Shown here one piece after another: positions 24,665 to 33,561 of a stretch of DNA of 48,325 nt. The notes beneath the pieces were generated by a model that was given only the letters and a program-made list of their open reading frames with translations, did not search any database and was not told the origin of the DNA. The DNA is from CAYMBP01 sp964388745 (GTDB lineage: Bacteria; Babelota; Babeliae; Babelales; RVW-14). Made by a program: the position numbers and the translations under genes. Position 1 is the stretch's first letter. Every line of letters begins with the position of its first letter. Location of the stretch: positions 1 through 48,325 of the forward strand of contig CAYMBP010000010.1 of assembly GCA_964388745.1 (NCBI GenBank). The letters run 5' to 3'.

Positions 24665-26636
24665 TTATTACGTTACGACACCGATTTACTATGTTAATTC
24701 AAAGCCACACCTTGGAACACTCTATTCAACATTACTTGCTGATGTTGCTTCTCGCTTTGCTCAATTAATGGGTAAGCAGACATTTTTTATGACAGGTACT
24801 GATGAGCATGGACAAAAAATCCAAGAGCGAGCTCAAGAGCTTGGCATGCCTCCCAAGGAATTCGTTGATTCTATGATTTCACCTTTCAAGGATATATGGA
24901 AATTGTTTGATTTGAATTATAACAAGTTTATGCGTACGACTGATGAATATCATCAAAAGGCGGTGCAGGCTTGGATTAAGCAGTTGATGGAGCAGGGTGA
25001 TATTTATAAATCGACCTATGATGGATCTTACTGTGTACCTTGTGAGTCATTCATGACGGTCACATCAGACTCACCTCGCAACGAATCAGGTAAAGCGGTA
25101 TGCGCATTACATCCTAATCGTATACTTGAAGAAGTGTCTGAAGAAAGTTACTTTTTTCGTCTATCATCATATGAGAAACTCTTATTAGAGTTTTATGAAA
25201 AAAACCCTAAATTTATTATGCCTCGTGAGCGGATGGCAGAGGTTGTCTCTTTTGTAAAATCTGGTCTTAAAGATTTAAGTATTTCTCGTAAGAACTTGAC
25301 TTGGGGAGTTCCATTTCCTGGTGATCCTGAGCATGTTGTCTATGTCTGGGGAGATGCGCTTAATAATTACATCACAGGTATTGGGTATGGTCAGAGTGAT
25401 GAAGAGTCAATGAAAAACTTTAATCAGTGGTGGCCTGCTGATTTGCATGTGATGGCAAAAGATATTGTACGATTTCATGCCATTTATTGGCCAGCATTTT
25501 TGATGGCTTCTGGGTTAGAGCTTCCTAAGCGGCTTCTTGTTCATGGTTATATTCTTATGGGTGATCAGAAAATGTCAAAATCTTTGGGTAATGCTGTTGA
25601 CCCTACAACGCTTGCTGAGTGGTATGGCGTTGAGCCAGTGCGTTATTATTTGATGAGACAAATGGCTGTTACACATGATGGTATTTTTTCATTAAAGGAT
25701 TTAGAGGATCGGATTACTGCTGATCTTGCCAACAACTTAGGAAACCTATTGAATCGTACGCTTTCACTTGCTTTGGGCAATAAGTTGGAAAAAGTCAAAG
25801 CTCCTGTCGCGTGGGAACCTGCAGCAAGTCACTTAAGAGAGCAGGCAGAAGAAACGTACCGCTCTTACTGGGATGCAATGAATGACAATATGTACCACGT
25901 TGCACTTGGACATGTTTGGACATTCATTGGTCAGGTAAATGCATATTTTCATGCGCAAAAACCATGGGTTCTTGCAAAAGAGAATGGTGAGCTTTTCCAA
26001 GAAGTTATTGCAGCAGCTTGTCAGAGTTTAGAAATAATTGGTATTATGCTATCTCCATTTATGCCGAGCAAAATGAGTGAGCTTCTTTCCTGTCTTGGGA
26101 AAAGGCTTGAGTCAGAGTATAATTATGATGAGATATTAAGAACGAACTCATGGAATGGTCAGTTTGAGCTTAAAAAATTATCTGAGCCTCTCTTTATTAG
26201 ACCAGAGTCGCGAGTTGAAAAAAGTGATCAACCAGAGTTGAAAAAAGAGAAAAATAGAGCATCAATGCATGTTCTGTCTAAAAAAGAAGCATCAGATAGT
26301 TCAGGTGAAATTACTATTAATGATTTTGTGAAGTGCCATTTAACTGTAGGGTCAATTAGAGCTTGCGAGCCAGTTAAGGGTTCAAATAAAATGCTTAAAT
26401 TGACTGTTGATGTTGGTGAAGAGTCTGGAGATCGAACTATTTTAAGTGGTGTTGCGCAGCACTTTAATCCTGATGATCTTATTGGAAAGCAAGGAGTATA
26501 TGTGACCAATCTTGCTCCCCGAAAAATGATGGGGGAGGTGTCACAAGGGATGATGCTTTTTGCAGAAGATGATGAAGGGAAGCTTAAGCTAGTGACTGTT
26601 GGTGGACAGGTAAAGCCCGGGACACGTTTAAGATAA
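24648..26636 (+). CDS. metG: Methionyl-tRNA synthetase with C-terminal tRNA-binding domain
   Basis: Charges tRNA-Met, including the initiator tRNA encoded at 39.5 kb. The class I signatures are PHLGTLYS (20-27, the HIGH motif) and KMSKS (308-312). A CVPCE pair and a later Cys mark a partial zinc-knuckle region (about 125-155). The helical anticodon domain spans about 370-520, with the diagnostic PWVLAKE. A Trbp111/EMAPII-like OB domain forms the C terminus (about 560-662), with ending LAPRKMMGEVSQGMML. The Ser/Lys-rich linker (about 515-555) is long. The ATG overlaps lepB by 17 bases, with AGGA seven bases upstream. Confidence 0.95.
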   Translation: MASKNNYYVTTPIYYVNSKPHLGTLYSTLLADVASRFAQLMGKQTFFMTGTDEHGQKIQERAQELGMPPKEFVDSMISPFKDIWKLFDLNYNKFMRTTDEYHQKAVQAWIKQLMEQGDIYKSTYDGSYCVPCESFMTVTSDSPRNESGKAVCALHPNRILEEVSEESYFFRLSSYEKLLLEFYEKNPKFIMPRERMAEVVSFVKSGLKDLSISRKNLTWGVPFPGDPEHVVYVWGDALNNYITGIGYGQSDEESMKNFNQWWPADLHVMAKDIVRFHAIYWPAFLMASGLELPKRLLVHGYILMGDQKMSKSLGNAVDPTTLAEWYGVEPVRYYLMRQMAVTHDGIFSLKDLEDRITADLANNLGNLLNRTLSLALGNKLEKVKAPVAWEPAASHLREQAEETYRSYWDAMNDNMYHVALGHVWTFIGQVNAYFHAQKPWVLAKENGELFQEVIAAACQSLEIIGIMLSPFMPSKMSELLSCLGKRLESEYNYDEILRTNSWNGQFELKKLSEPLFIRPESRVEKSDQPELKKEKNRASMHVLSKKEASDSSGEITINDFVKCHLTVGSIRACEPVKGSNKMLKLTVDVGEESGDRTILSGVAQHFNPDDLIGKQGVYVTNLAPRKMMGEVSQGMMLFAEDDEGKLKLVTVGGQVKPGTRLR

Positions 26637-26643
26637 ATTAAAG

Positions 26644-26673
26644 AGAACGCGCCCTTTTTTACGGGCGCGTTCT
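26644..26673 (+). terminator. GC-rich hairpin after metG
   Basis: A perfect 11-bp stem, AGAACGCGCCC (26644-26654) with its complement at 26663-26673, encloses the loop TTTTTTAC. It lies eight bases after the metG stop and is followed by a pyrimidine-rich stretch. It may also serve the convergent RING-protein gene ending at 26718. Confidence 0.8.
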
Positions 26674-26717
26674 TCTGTTCTTATCTTCTAAAAAAATGTG
26701 GTATTTGAGGTATAATT

Positions 26718-28298
26718 CTAGGCTGGTCTAAATCTTCTTGTTTGCTCTGTAAGCCAGGCAAAGCTATTACAAGCTTGAGCTATTTTTCTGCTACCAGTTT
26801 GGTAGATTTGATTTCCGATTGTATTTGATGCTTGTAGTAATCTATTAAAAATAGTTTGTTGTTGAACTGCGGGTTCATTGTTGTTGCTTGGCTCTATTGA
26901 GGAAAGAGGCTGAAAAGCTTGAGCAAAAGGGTTAATATTATTTATATTAAATTCTCTTCTGTAACGTTCTAATTTTTGTGGAATATTTTTAATTATCTGC
27001 TTTATTTGTCTAAGTCGGTATTTTAGATAATTATGAGAAAGTAACATTGTTTCTTTGCGCGATAAGCTTTCAAGGTATAAGCGTAACAGACTGATAGTTC
27101 CATTCATATGAGACATTCTTATTGCTTCATCTGGCATATTTCGTCCAAGTTGGAATAAAGAGTGGTAAAGAGCTTCTCGGGTTGATCGGTTATTAATAAC
27201 CCGAAAAAAAGCATAAGGCTCAACATATTCATTTTCTTGTGGGAGTCCATCTAATGGATATGCAGGTTTTTCTGTTATTATATAAATAATTAAAAGCAGA
27301 GGTAGGATTTTTGGATTTATTGCTAAACATTTATTAAGTAAGTGAAAGTATGAATAAAAAAGCGCTCTGTCTAAAGCAAAATTCCTTAAAAATCTTGTAT
27401 ATTCCCAAAAAGCATTATGTCCTTGAGTTACATCAAAATAAGTAATTTCATTATTTTCATTCATAAAAAGGGAACTAGTCTCTGGTAATTGATGCAGAGT
27501 GTGTTCATCGTTTTCATTTGAAAGAATTCGAAAAGAAGTTAATCTTTTTTGTGTAAAAGCCGGACGAGCACATAAAAAACAGTTTGTGTTGGTTGCGGGG
27601 TGGGTAATGAGCCATGTTAGTACACAGGTTGTATGGTAGGCATGTGCGCAGATCTCTTCGGTTCCTTCAACATTGTTTGATAAGGTAACATACTGGTCAA
27701 GGTGCCCCCCATCTTCATCAACATGGTTACTGTCTGCATCATAGATAAAATCACTTAAACAAATTGAGCATGTAGTTGAAAGTTTCTGAAGATTTTCTAG
27801 TCTTATTCCTGGAATGCGTTGTTGATTTTCTCTATGAAGAAATCGGCTTCGAGCTGCAAATAGAATTTCCTTTTTTTCTTCAGAAGAAGCTTCTTGGGTT
27901 GTTGTTTGAAGTTCTGGCTGTTCGTTATTTACTAAAACAATAGCTGTTGTTTGTTCAGTTGACTCTTGTCTGTTATCTGCCTCAAAATCTTCGCTTTGAG
28001 CAAGAGATTCTTGAGTTTCCGTAGTAATTGAAACAGTAGGTGATTCTCTGAGCTCTGCGAATGATAATTCAAGCTGTTCATCTTTGAGTGTTGTACCTTC
28101 TTTTTTTCCTGCTCCTTGGAGAGGAAGAAAGAAGAGTGTCGCGCTTAAAAGAATTGTGAAAAAGCTCTCTGTTTGATTTGTTTTAAATGAAAACTTTTTA
28201 CAGTAATTCTCATTTTTAAGAGCGACAAGAGAGCTTCGTTTTCTTTGATCTCTACTATTGGTATTGTTTTTCTCAGAGTGGCAATTGAAAAAAATCAT
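26718..28298 (-). CDS. Exported RING-H2 zinc-finger protein (E3-ligase-like)
   Basis: A 526-residue protein with a eukaryotic-type RING-H2 finger. Ligands fit C-x2-C-x36-C-x-H-x2-H-x2-C-x14-C-x2-C: Cys177, Cys180, Cys217, His219, His222, Cys225, Cys240 and Cys243 (CSICL, then CAHAYHTTC, then CFLC). RING-H2 domains recruit E2 ubiquitin-conjugating enzymes. A bacterium has no ubiquitin of its own, so a host target is inferred. A hydrophobic segment at 46-62 looks like a signal or anchor, after an unusually long 45-residue basic N terminus. The ATG is nevertheless backed by GGAG. Residues 65-150 are acidic and disordered. Residues 270-450 are helical and unrecognised, with a possible membrane helix near 335-350. 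It follows the second RING gene by 24 bases. Confidence 0.85.
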   Translation of the reverse strand: MIFFNCHSEKNNTNSRDQRKRSSLVALKNENYCKKFSFKTNQTESFFTILLSATLFFLPLQGAGKKEGTTLKDEQLELSFAELRESPTVSITTETQESLAQSEDFEADNRQESTEQTTAIVLVNNEQPELQTTTQEASSEEKKEILFAARSRFLHRENQQRIPGIRLENLQKLSTTCSICLSDFIYDADSNHVDEDGGHLDQYVTLSNNVEGTEEICAHAYHTTCVLTWLITHPATNTNCFLCARPAFTQKRLTSFRILSNENDEHTLHQLPETSSLFMNENNEITYFDVTQGHNAFWEYTRFLRNFALDRALFYSYFHLLNKCLAINPKILPLLLIIYIITEKPAYPLDGLPQENEYVEPYAFFRVINNRSTREALYHSLFQLGRNMPDEAIRMSHMNGTISLLRLYLESLSRKETMLLSHNYLKYRLRQIKQIIKNIPQKLERYRREFNINNINPFAQAFQPLSSIEPSNNNEPAVQQQTIFNRLLQASNTIGNQIYQTGSRKIAQACNSFAWLTEQTRRFRPA

Positions 28299-28322
28299 AA
28301 TAACTCCATTTTGATCTATTAT

Positions 28323-29681
28323 TTACAGTCTGAAGCAGCTGATAACTTGATTAAAAAGAGACGGCCTTGGTTGTTCTTGAGTATTTTCTTCTAGAGGAAG
28401 AGTTTCGTCTTGATTTCTGTTGCTTCCTATAATAAATTTTTTGAATATGGACCAAGCTTGAAGCTCACCTGTATTGGCATTGCGTTTTCTGAGTTTATTA
28501 AAATTATCCCAGATGCTTTTGCCTAAAGCATAGATTCCTGCTCCAGATAAAATGGTGTTGTTTATATAGTAATAATTAATCATTGGAGCCCAAAGCATTC
28601 CGGTAAGCCCTGTGTACATGCCAACAATAAAAGGAAAGAAAAATGCTTTTTTAGACAAGCCATAGCCGATAATGTAATTTTCAAAAAAATTTTTAAGCAG
28701 GTTAGAAAGCTCTTCTTTTTCTTGTATTGAGAGGTTCTCTGTATTTAAAAATTGCCGATGCTTTGTTGGTTGTCGATGAGTTAAAAATCGATAAATATTG
28801 GCAACACCATCAACTGCTCTTCCTGGTAAGTTTATGCCTTGGTGTAAATGTTTTTTGTAGGTAGAATGGTTGATTATCATTTCTATGTTAATAAGATGAA
28901 AAAGCATACTGTAAAAAATATTATCAAAAATACTATATTTTATTTTTTCAATATCAAAAAATTTATCAATGTTTGTCTCTATGTTTGACGAAAGAATAGC
29001 TTTGTAAAATTCCCCTGATTTTTTGTGAAAGTCAGATTTAGATATTTCTTTAATAGCTTGAAAGTCAATGTTAATATCTGATTTTGAATTATCAACTAAA
29101 TAAAAAAGAGGCAATGATTGTGCGAAGTAATAAAGTGTATTTTTAAAACTCATTAATAATAAAGAAAGAGATTCTTTCTTGAATAAAATATTTCTATATG
29201 GAGCAATATTTGTTCGACTGCTTTGATTTGCAACAATAAAGAAAGAGGTATATTCAGGGAAGCAGGCTTTGTTATTCGAGATAATCGTAGAAAGAAGATT
29301 ATTAAATTGTGCATGCTGATCAGGACGGTCCTTCATGTGCTCTAAGCATGCGGCGTAATTATGTTGTAAAATTGTTGCATTGCATGCTTCATGAGGACAG
29401 GCTTGATTTTCTCCTGTAAATTGAATGCAGTTGGTATGAATGAGGTGTTGACATTCATCAATTATAGTTACTCGCTCTCCCACATGAAATGTTTCATGGC
29501 AATAGGAACAATTGTCTGTATTCTGAAAATTTTCTATCTTGATGCATGGTGTAATAAATGGATTTTTTTGTGCATTGAGTAAGATTTCTTTTTTATTATC
29601 AAGTCCATGCATAGAGCCTAAAAACAAAAGGCTTGTAGCGAGTAGGCCTATGCTTGCCATTCTATATCCATATATTTTCAT
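28323..29681 (-). CDS. Second exported RING-H2 protein, N-terminal finger
   Basis: From the ATG at 29681 (GGAGG ten bases upstream) the product has 452 residues and begins with a signal peptide (about 1-24, SIGLLATSLLFLG). A RING-H2 finger follows at once: Cys58, Cys61, Cys77, His79, His82, Cys85, Cys95 and Cys100 (CSYC, CQHLIHTNC, CPHEAC). The last zinc pair is C-x4-C rather than C-x2-C. The remaining 350 residues are helical with no family I recognise. A hydrophobic stretch near 347-372 (FPFIVGMYTGLTG) and another near 385 may be membrane helices. An upstream ATG at 29735 would add 18 residues but has no signal. Paired with the RING gene 24 bases downstream. Confidence 0.82.
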   Translation of the reverse strand: MKIYGYRMASIGLLATSLLFLGSMHGLDNKKEILLNAQKNPFITPCIKIENFQNTDNCSYCHETFHVGERVTIIDECQHLIHTNCIQFTGENQACPHEACNATILQHNYAACLEHMKDRPDQHAQFNNLLSTIISNNKACFPEYTSFFIVANQSSRTNIAPYRNILFKKESLSLLLMSFKNTLYYFAQSLPLFYLVDNSKSDINIDFQAIKEISKSDFHKKSGEFYKAILSSNIETNIDKFFDIEKIKYSIFDNIFYSMLFHLINIEMIINHSTYKKHLHQGINLPGRAVDGVANIYRFLTHRQPTKHRQFLNTENLSIQEKEELSNLLKNFFENYIIGYGLSKKAFFFPFIVGMYTGLTGMLWAPMINYYYINNTILSGAGIYALGKSIWDNFNKLRKRNANTGELQAWSIFKKFIIGSNRNQDETLPLEENTQEQPRPSLFNQVISCFRL

Positions 29682-29760
29682 AAAATTATAACCTCCATAG
29701 ACTCTGTGATTGTCATTATAGTTAAATACACTCAACTTAGCAGAGTCTACTTTATAAGAT

Positions 29761-29880
29761 CATCACCTAGGAATTCACGAAGTTAATAATAGGAGCTGGT
29801 GATAGAATTTATAATGACTCTAAGGATTTGTGCAAACTAAAATGTTCTTCTCTATAGTAAAAAGGTATATAATTCTTGAA
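29761..29880. repeat. Intergenic repeat, copy 1
   Basis: This untranslated stretch shares two blocks, in order, with 33562-33830. The first, at 29763-29791, matches 23 of 29 bases by eye. The second begins CAAACTAAA at 29833. It also contains a small inverted pair, ATCACC and GGTGAT, that could form a hairpin. It carries no reading frame. Confidence 0.5.
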
Positions 29881-29934
29881 TATAGAGCAAATGGGGTTTT
29901 TATATGGACTAATTGTATTTTTACAAGAATGAAA

Positions 29935-30010
29935 TGGCTCCTCGGGCAGGACTCGAACCTGCGACCTAACGATTAACAGTCGTGTGCTCTACCAACTGAG
30001 CTACCGAGGA
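29935..30010 (-). tRNA. tRNA-Asn (GTT)
   Basis: A full cloverleaf reads on the minus strand. The acceptor TCCTCGG pairs with CCGAGGA and the discriminator is G. The D-arm is AGCTCAGTTGGTAGAGC, the anticodon loop CTGTTAA gives GTT, and the T-loop is GTTCGAGTC. CCA is encoded. It lies 44 bases after tRNA-Val on the same strand. Confidence 0.95.
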
Positions 30011-30054
30011 ACAATTTTTCAAAAATAATCTTAGAATAAATTTTGTGTGCTTTA

Positions 30055-30131
30055 TGGTGGGCGAAACAGGACTCGAACCTGTGACCCCCTGCTTGTAAGG
30101 CAGATGCTCTAGCCAACTGAGCTATTCGCCC
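30055..30131 (-). tRNA. tRNA-Val (TAC)
   Basis: Minus-strand cloverleaf with acceptor GGGCGAA pairing TTCGCCC and discriminator A. The anticodon loop CTTACAA gives TAC, reading GTA-type valine codons. CCA is encoded. It is probably transcribed with tRNA-Asn, downstream of the pepA terminator. Confidence 0.95.
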
Positions 30132-30233
30132 CAATAGCAAAATGCAATTATCTTGCTGTTTTTGCGCACATCAGCGATGAATTATATATCTTAACTCATC
30201 ACTGACATGTAGATTAAAGCAAAATAGAGAGGA

Positions 30234-30252
30234 AGTCAAAACATTTTTGACT
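30234..30252 (-). terminator. Terminator after pepA
   Basis: AGTCAAAA (30234-30241) and TTTTGACT (30245-30252) form an 8-bp stem with a three-base loop. On the minus strand it lies ten bases after the pepA stop and runs into a pyrimidine-rich tract with TTTT. Confidence 0.5.
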
Positions 30253-30261
30253 CTTTTACCC

Positions 30262-31830
30262 TTACTTGCAACTTTCTTTGCAAGATGGTTCAGTCTTTTT
30301 ATTTGTATCAAAATTCATAATAAATTCAACAAGGGCACGAATGCCCGCTCCAGAAGCCCCTTTTCCCATATAGTTAATACCTGGAACTTCATGAGATGTT
30401 CCCGCTATATCAAGGTGTGCCCATCGAGCTTTTTCAACAAAATTTTCTAAAAAACATGCTCCAATAATTGTTCCAGCAAGATATGCACGAGACCCTGAAT
30501 TGTTAACATCGGCAACTTCAGAATTATTTGCTTTGACAAAGTCATCATCAAGGGGGAGCTCCCACATGCGATCACCTGTTTTTTTACCAATGTGGATTAA
30601 TGTTTGAGCAAGATCTTCATCTCGAGTCATTACTGCTGTATAAAAGTGTCCAAGGGCATATAGGCAAGCTCCTGTGAGCGTAGCGACATCAATTATTACA
30701 TCTGGGTTATATGTTTTTTCTGCGTAGCAAAGTGCATCCGCTAGAACTAAACGGCCTTCTGCATCGGTATTTTTAATTTCAATTGTTTTGCCGTTCATTG
30801 CAGTTACAATATCGTCTTGGCGAGAGGCTGACCCGCTTGGCATATTTTCTGTAAGTGGAGTAACTGCAATAACAGAGCAAGCAGGTTTGAGCTGGCTGAT
30901 AATATCCATTGTTGCAATTACAGCTGCAGCTCCACACATATCAAACTTCATACCATCCATATAGCTTGATGGTTTTAAGCTTATCCCACCGGTGTCAAAC
31001 ATGATTCCTTTGCCACAAAGAGCTATTGTTGGACTATGTTCTTGCGCTCCTTTGTATTCAAGAATAACAAATTTTCCGTCTTTGATTGTTCCTTGGTCGA
31101 CAGAAAGGAATGACCCCATGCCAAGTTCTTCAGCTTTTTCTTTACCAAAGATAGTGCATGAAAGGTTTCTTTTATCTGCTATTTTTTGTGCTTCAAGGCT
31201 CAGGGCTGTTGGGGTCATAATATTCCCTGGAGTGTCTGCCCACTCACGTGCTTGGTTGATTGCCTTGCCAATTATTTGGGCAGTCTCTATTGCTTGAGAG
31301 CATTTTTTTAGGTCTAAACCTTCAAGATCAAAAATAAGAGAGCTTTCATGGGGTTCATTTTTTTTTATAGTTTTAAAGTTATTAAATTCATATGAAGCCA
31401 TGATTGATGCTATGCCGAGTTGCTGGCATAGCTCATCAGAAGAGCATGCTGTTATTTTTGAAAGATATGGAGGAATCTTAAGAATAGTTTCAGTTGCTTT
31501 GTATTTTTTAATAAGCGGAATTGCTCGAGCAATTGTTCGTCGAGCATTCTCAAGTTCTTGATCTGATCGCTTTTTAAGACAGCCAAGTCCTAAAAAAATG
31601 AGATGTGTTACATGATCATTATGAATCCAGGGAACAATAATTGACTCTTCTCTTTTTCCATTAAATGTATACTTTTCAAGAACTGTTCTAATATGAGGAT
31701 AAATGTGTTGTTCGATATAATCGAGTGTTTCTTGGTCTCCCTCTCCATTTAAATTTGACTTCATAAGAAAAAGGCGTGCATCAACGCAAGTATCCCAAAA
31801 TGGTTGCTGTGATGTTTTTAATGTAATCAT
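30262..31830 (-). CDS. pepA: Leucyl aminopeptidase (M17 family)
   Basis: A cytosolic hexameric di-zinc or manganese aminopeptidase that frees N-terminal residues from peptides. The 522-residue length suits the family (about 480-520). The catalytic C-terminal domain carries GKGIMFDTGGISLKP, MKFDMCGAAA, the NTDAEGRL signature with metal ligands, and VATLTGACLYALG. The N-terminal macro-like domain (1-165) is divergent, as usual. AAAGGGA precedes the ATG. It lies 40 bases downstream of sufU, last in a minus-strand unit sufS-sufU-pepA, and would suit an organism living on imported peptides. Confidence 0.95.
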   Translation of the reverse strand: MITLKTSQQPFWDTCVDARLFLMKSNLNGEGDQETLDYIEQHIYPHIRTVLEKYTFNGKREESIIVPWIHNDHVTHLIFLGLGCLKKRSDQELENARRTIARAIPLIKKYKATETILKIPPYLSKITACSSDELCQQLGIASIMASYEFNNFKTIKKNEPHESSLIFDLEGLDLKKCSQAIETAQIIGKAINQAREWADTPGNIMTPTALSLEAQKIADKRNLSCTIFGKEKAEELGMGSFLSVDQGTIKDGKFVILEYKGAQEHSPTIALCGKGIMFDTGGISLKPSSYMDGMKFDMCGAAAVIATMDIISQLKPACSVIAVTPLTENMPSGSASRQDDIVTAMNGKTIEIKNTDAEGRLVLADALCYAEKTYNPDVIIDVATLTGACLYALGHFYTAVMTRDEDLAQTLIHIGKKTGDRMWELPLDDDFVKANNSEVADVNNSGSRAYLAGTIIGACFLENFVEKARWAHLDIAGTSHEVPGINYMGKGASGAGIRALVEFIMNFDTNKKTEPSCKESCK

Positions 31831-31870
31831 GAAAAAATCCCTTTAGTAGGTGTTTAGTGAATTATTACTA

Positions 31871-32242
31871 CTACTGCTTATTTGTTAAGTATATATTAAT
31901 GCCACGTTTAAGGGCGTCAAGGCTGATTAGTGCACACTTAAGTCTGTTAGGACCAAGCTCTATGCCAATCAGGTTAATAATATCTTCAGCTTTAAGCTGG
32001 ATAATTTCATCAAGAGATAAGTCTTTACATTTTTCGGTGAGCATTGATGCTGTGGCCTGGCTAATAACGCATCCTTTCCCTTCAAAACCAATTGCTTCAA
32101 TTTGGTTATGAGCGATAATGCCCTCAATAGAAACTTGGTCCCCGCATGATGGATTGTCCTGGTGATATGAAAAGTTTGCGTTCTTCACTTTGTTTCTATT
32201 ATAAGGATATTTGAAATGTTCCATGAGCTCATTGTGATACAT
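31871..32242 (-). CDS. sufU: SufU-type Fe-S scaffold / sulfur acceptor
   Basis: A 123-residue protein of the IscU/SufU family. The three Cys and the Asp are present: Cys33 and Asp35 (NPSCGD), Cys58 (GKGCVIS) and Cys103 (RLKCALI). The 18-20-residue insertion between the second and third Cys, typical of SufU versus IscU, is present (about 70-95). It therefore probably accepts persulfide sulfur from SufS via zinc. The gene starts two bases after the sufS stop, with AAGGG inside sufS. No sufBCD genes are in the window. Confidence 0.9.
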   Translation of the reverse strand: MYHNELMEHFKYPYNRNKVKNANFSYHQDNPSCGDQVSIEGIIAHNQIEAIGFEGKGCVISQATASMLTEKCKDLSLDEIIQLKAEDIINLIGIELGPNRLKCALISLDALKRGINIYLTNKQ

Positions 32243-32244
32243 TG

Positions 32245-33471
32245 TTATAACCCTTCAGGTGAAAAGAGTGAAAAAGCTTCATCAAGAACAGAAAGAAGAT
32301 GATCAACATCAAGAGATGAATTATAAGCACTTACGCTTGCACGCACAATTGATTGTTTTCCAAGAACTTCTTGAACTAATGGCTGGGCGCAGTGATGCCC
32401 TGCCCGAAGAGCAATGTTTTTTGTTGCACAAAAAGCAGCAAAATCATGGCCATGTATGCCATCTATTGCAAAGCTAACAGTATGCCCCTCTTCTTTGATG
32501 TGCTTTTGGTTACCAAAAATATGAATTTTATTAAAAGATTTTAGCCCACTAATAAGTTGAGAGCATAAGCTACCTTCATGTTGAGCAAGCTCGTTAAAGT
32601 TAATTTCCTGATTTATAAACTCTACAGCTTTAGCTAGGCCAAGTGCTTGTGCAATGGGAGGGGTGCCTGCTTCAAGAAGGTGAGGCATTTGCTTGAAGGT
32701 TGTTGTGTGCCAAGAAACAGACTCGACAGCAGCGCCTCCTCGTAAGTAGGGATGCAGTTGATCATGAAGCTTTTCATTTATATACAAAGCGCCTATACCT
32801 GTTGGCCCAAACATTTTGTGACCAGAAAAGACTAGTGCATCTGCATGCAATTCTTGAGCATCAATTGTATGATGAGCAGCGCTTTGAGACATGTCGAGCA
32901 GTATAACCGCTCCAACGTCACGAGCGCGTGCTACTGTTTTCTCAAAGTCACCATTTTTCCAGATGTTTGATAAAACATTTGAGTGTCGAGGAACAGCTAA
33001 CAGTTTGGTTTGGGGGGATATTGCTGTAGCAGGGTTGTTAAGCAAAAATGTCTCTTTATCAAGAGGGATAAACTTTAGTCTAGCGCCGGTTGCTTGGGCA
33101 ACATATTGCCAAGGAATTAAATTAGCATGATGCTCTGCTTGAGTGATAAGAATCTCATCATTGGCCTTAAGATGGTGAAGAGCCCAAGAATGCGCAAAGC
33201 AATTAATACTTTCAGTTGCCCCTTTTGTAAAAGCAACTTCATGGCTTTGTGCATTAATAAAACGAGCAATTGTTAATCGTGCATGCTCATAAGCCTGAGT
33301 CGCCTTTTCGCTTGATTCGTATAGCCCTCGGTGAACAGATGCATAATTTTTTGTATAAAAATCAGCAATAGTATTAACAACTGATAGTGGTTTGTGTGTA
33401 CTTGCTGCGCTATCAAGATAGGTTATTTTAGATGTGTTAAAATAGGGGAAGAGGTGTTTATAATTATTCAT
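32245..33471 (-). CDS. sufS: Cysteine desulfurase SufS
   Basis: A PLP enzyme that removes sulfur from cysteine for Fe-S assembly. From the ATG at 33471 it has 408 residues, the usual length. A TTG six codons upstream is possible but adds nothing recognisable. Features are YLDSAASTHKP near the N terminus, the HRGLYESSEKAT loop, FTKGATESIN, the PLP-lysine in SGHKMFGPTGIGAL, RGGAAVESVS, and the persulfide Cys in RAGHHCAQP. The order of motifs is that of group II desulfurases (SufS/CsdA). It stands first in the unit, with sufU next. It may also feed sulfur to MnmA. Confidence 0.93.
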   Translation of the reverse strand: MNNYKHLFPYFNTSKITYLDSAASTHKPLSVVNTIADFYTKNYASVHRGLYESSEKATQAYEHARLTIARFINAQSHEVAFTKGATESINCFAHSWALHHLKANDEILITQAEHHANLIPWQYVAQATGARLKFIPLDKETFLLNNPATAISPQTKLLAVPRHSNVLSNIWKNGDFEKTVARARDVGAVILLDMSQSAAHHTIDAQELHADALVFSGHKMFGPTGIGALYINEKLHDQLHPYLRGGAAVESVSWHTTTFKQMPHLLEAGTPPIAQALGLAKAVEFINQEINFNELAQHEGSLCSQLISGLKSFNKIHIFGNQKHIKEEGHTVSFAIDGIHGHDFAAFCATKNIALRAGHHCAQPLVQEVLGKQSIVRASVSAYNSSLDVDHLLSVLDEAFSLFSPEGL

Positions 33472-33561
33472 AATATTTGCTTTTATCAATCATTTTGGTT
33501 GAAAGGTTCGATTACTGGTATAGCTAGCCATATTTAACTTGGTACTGTTTTTTCTCAAGAG

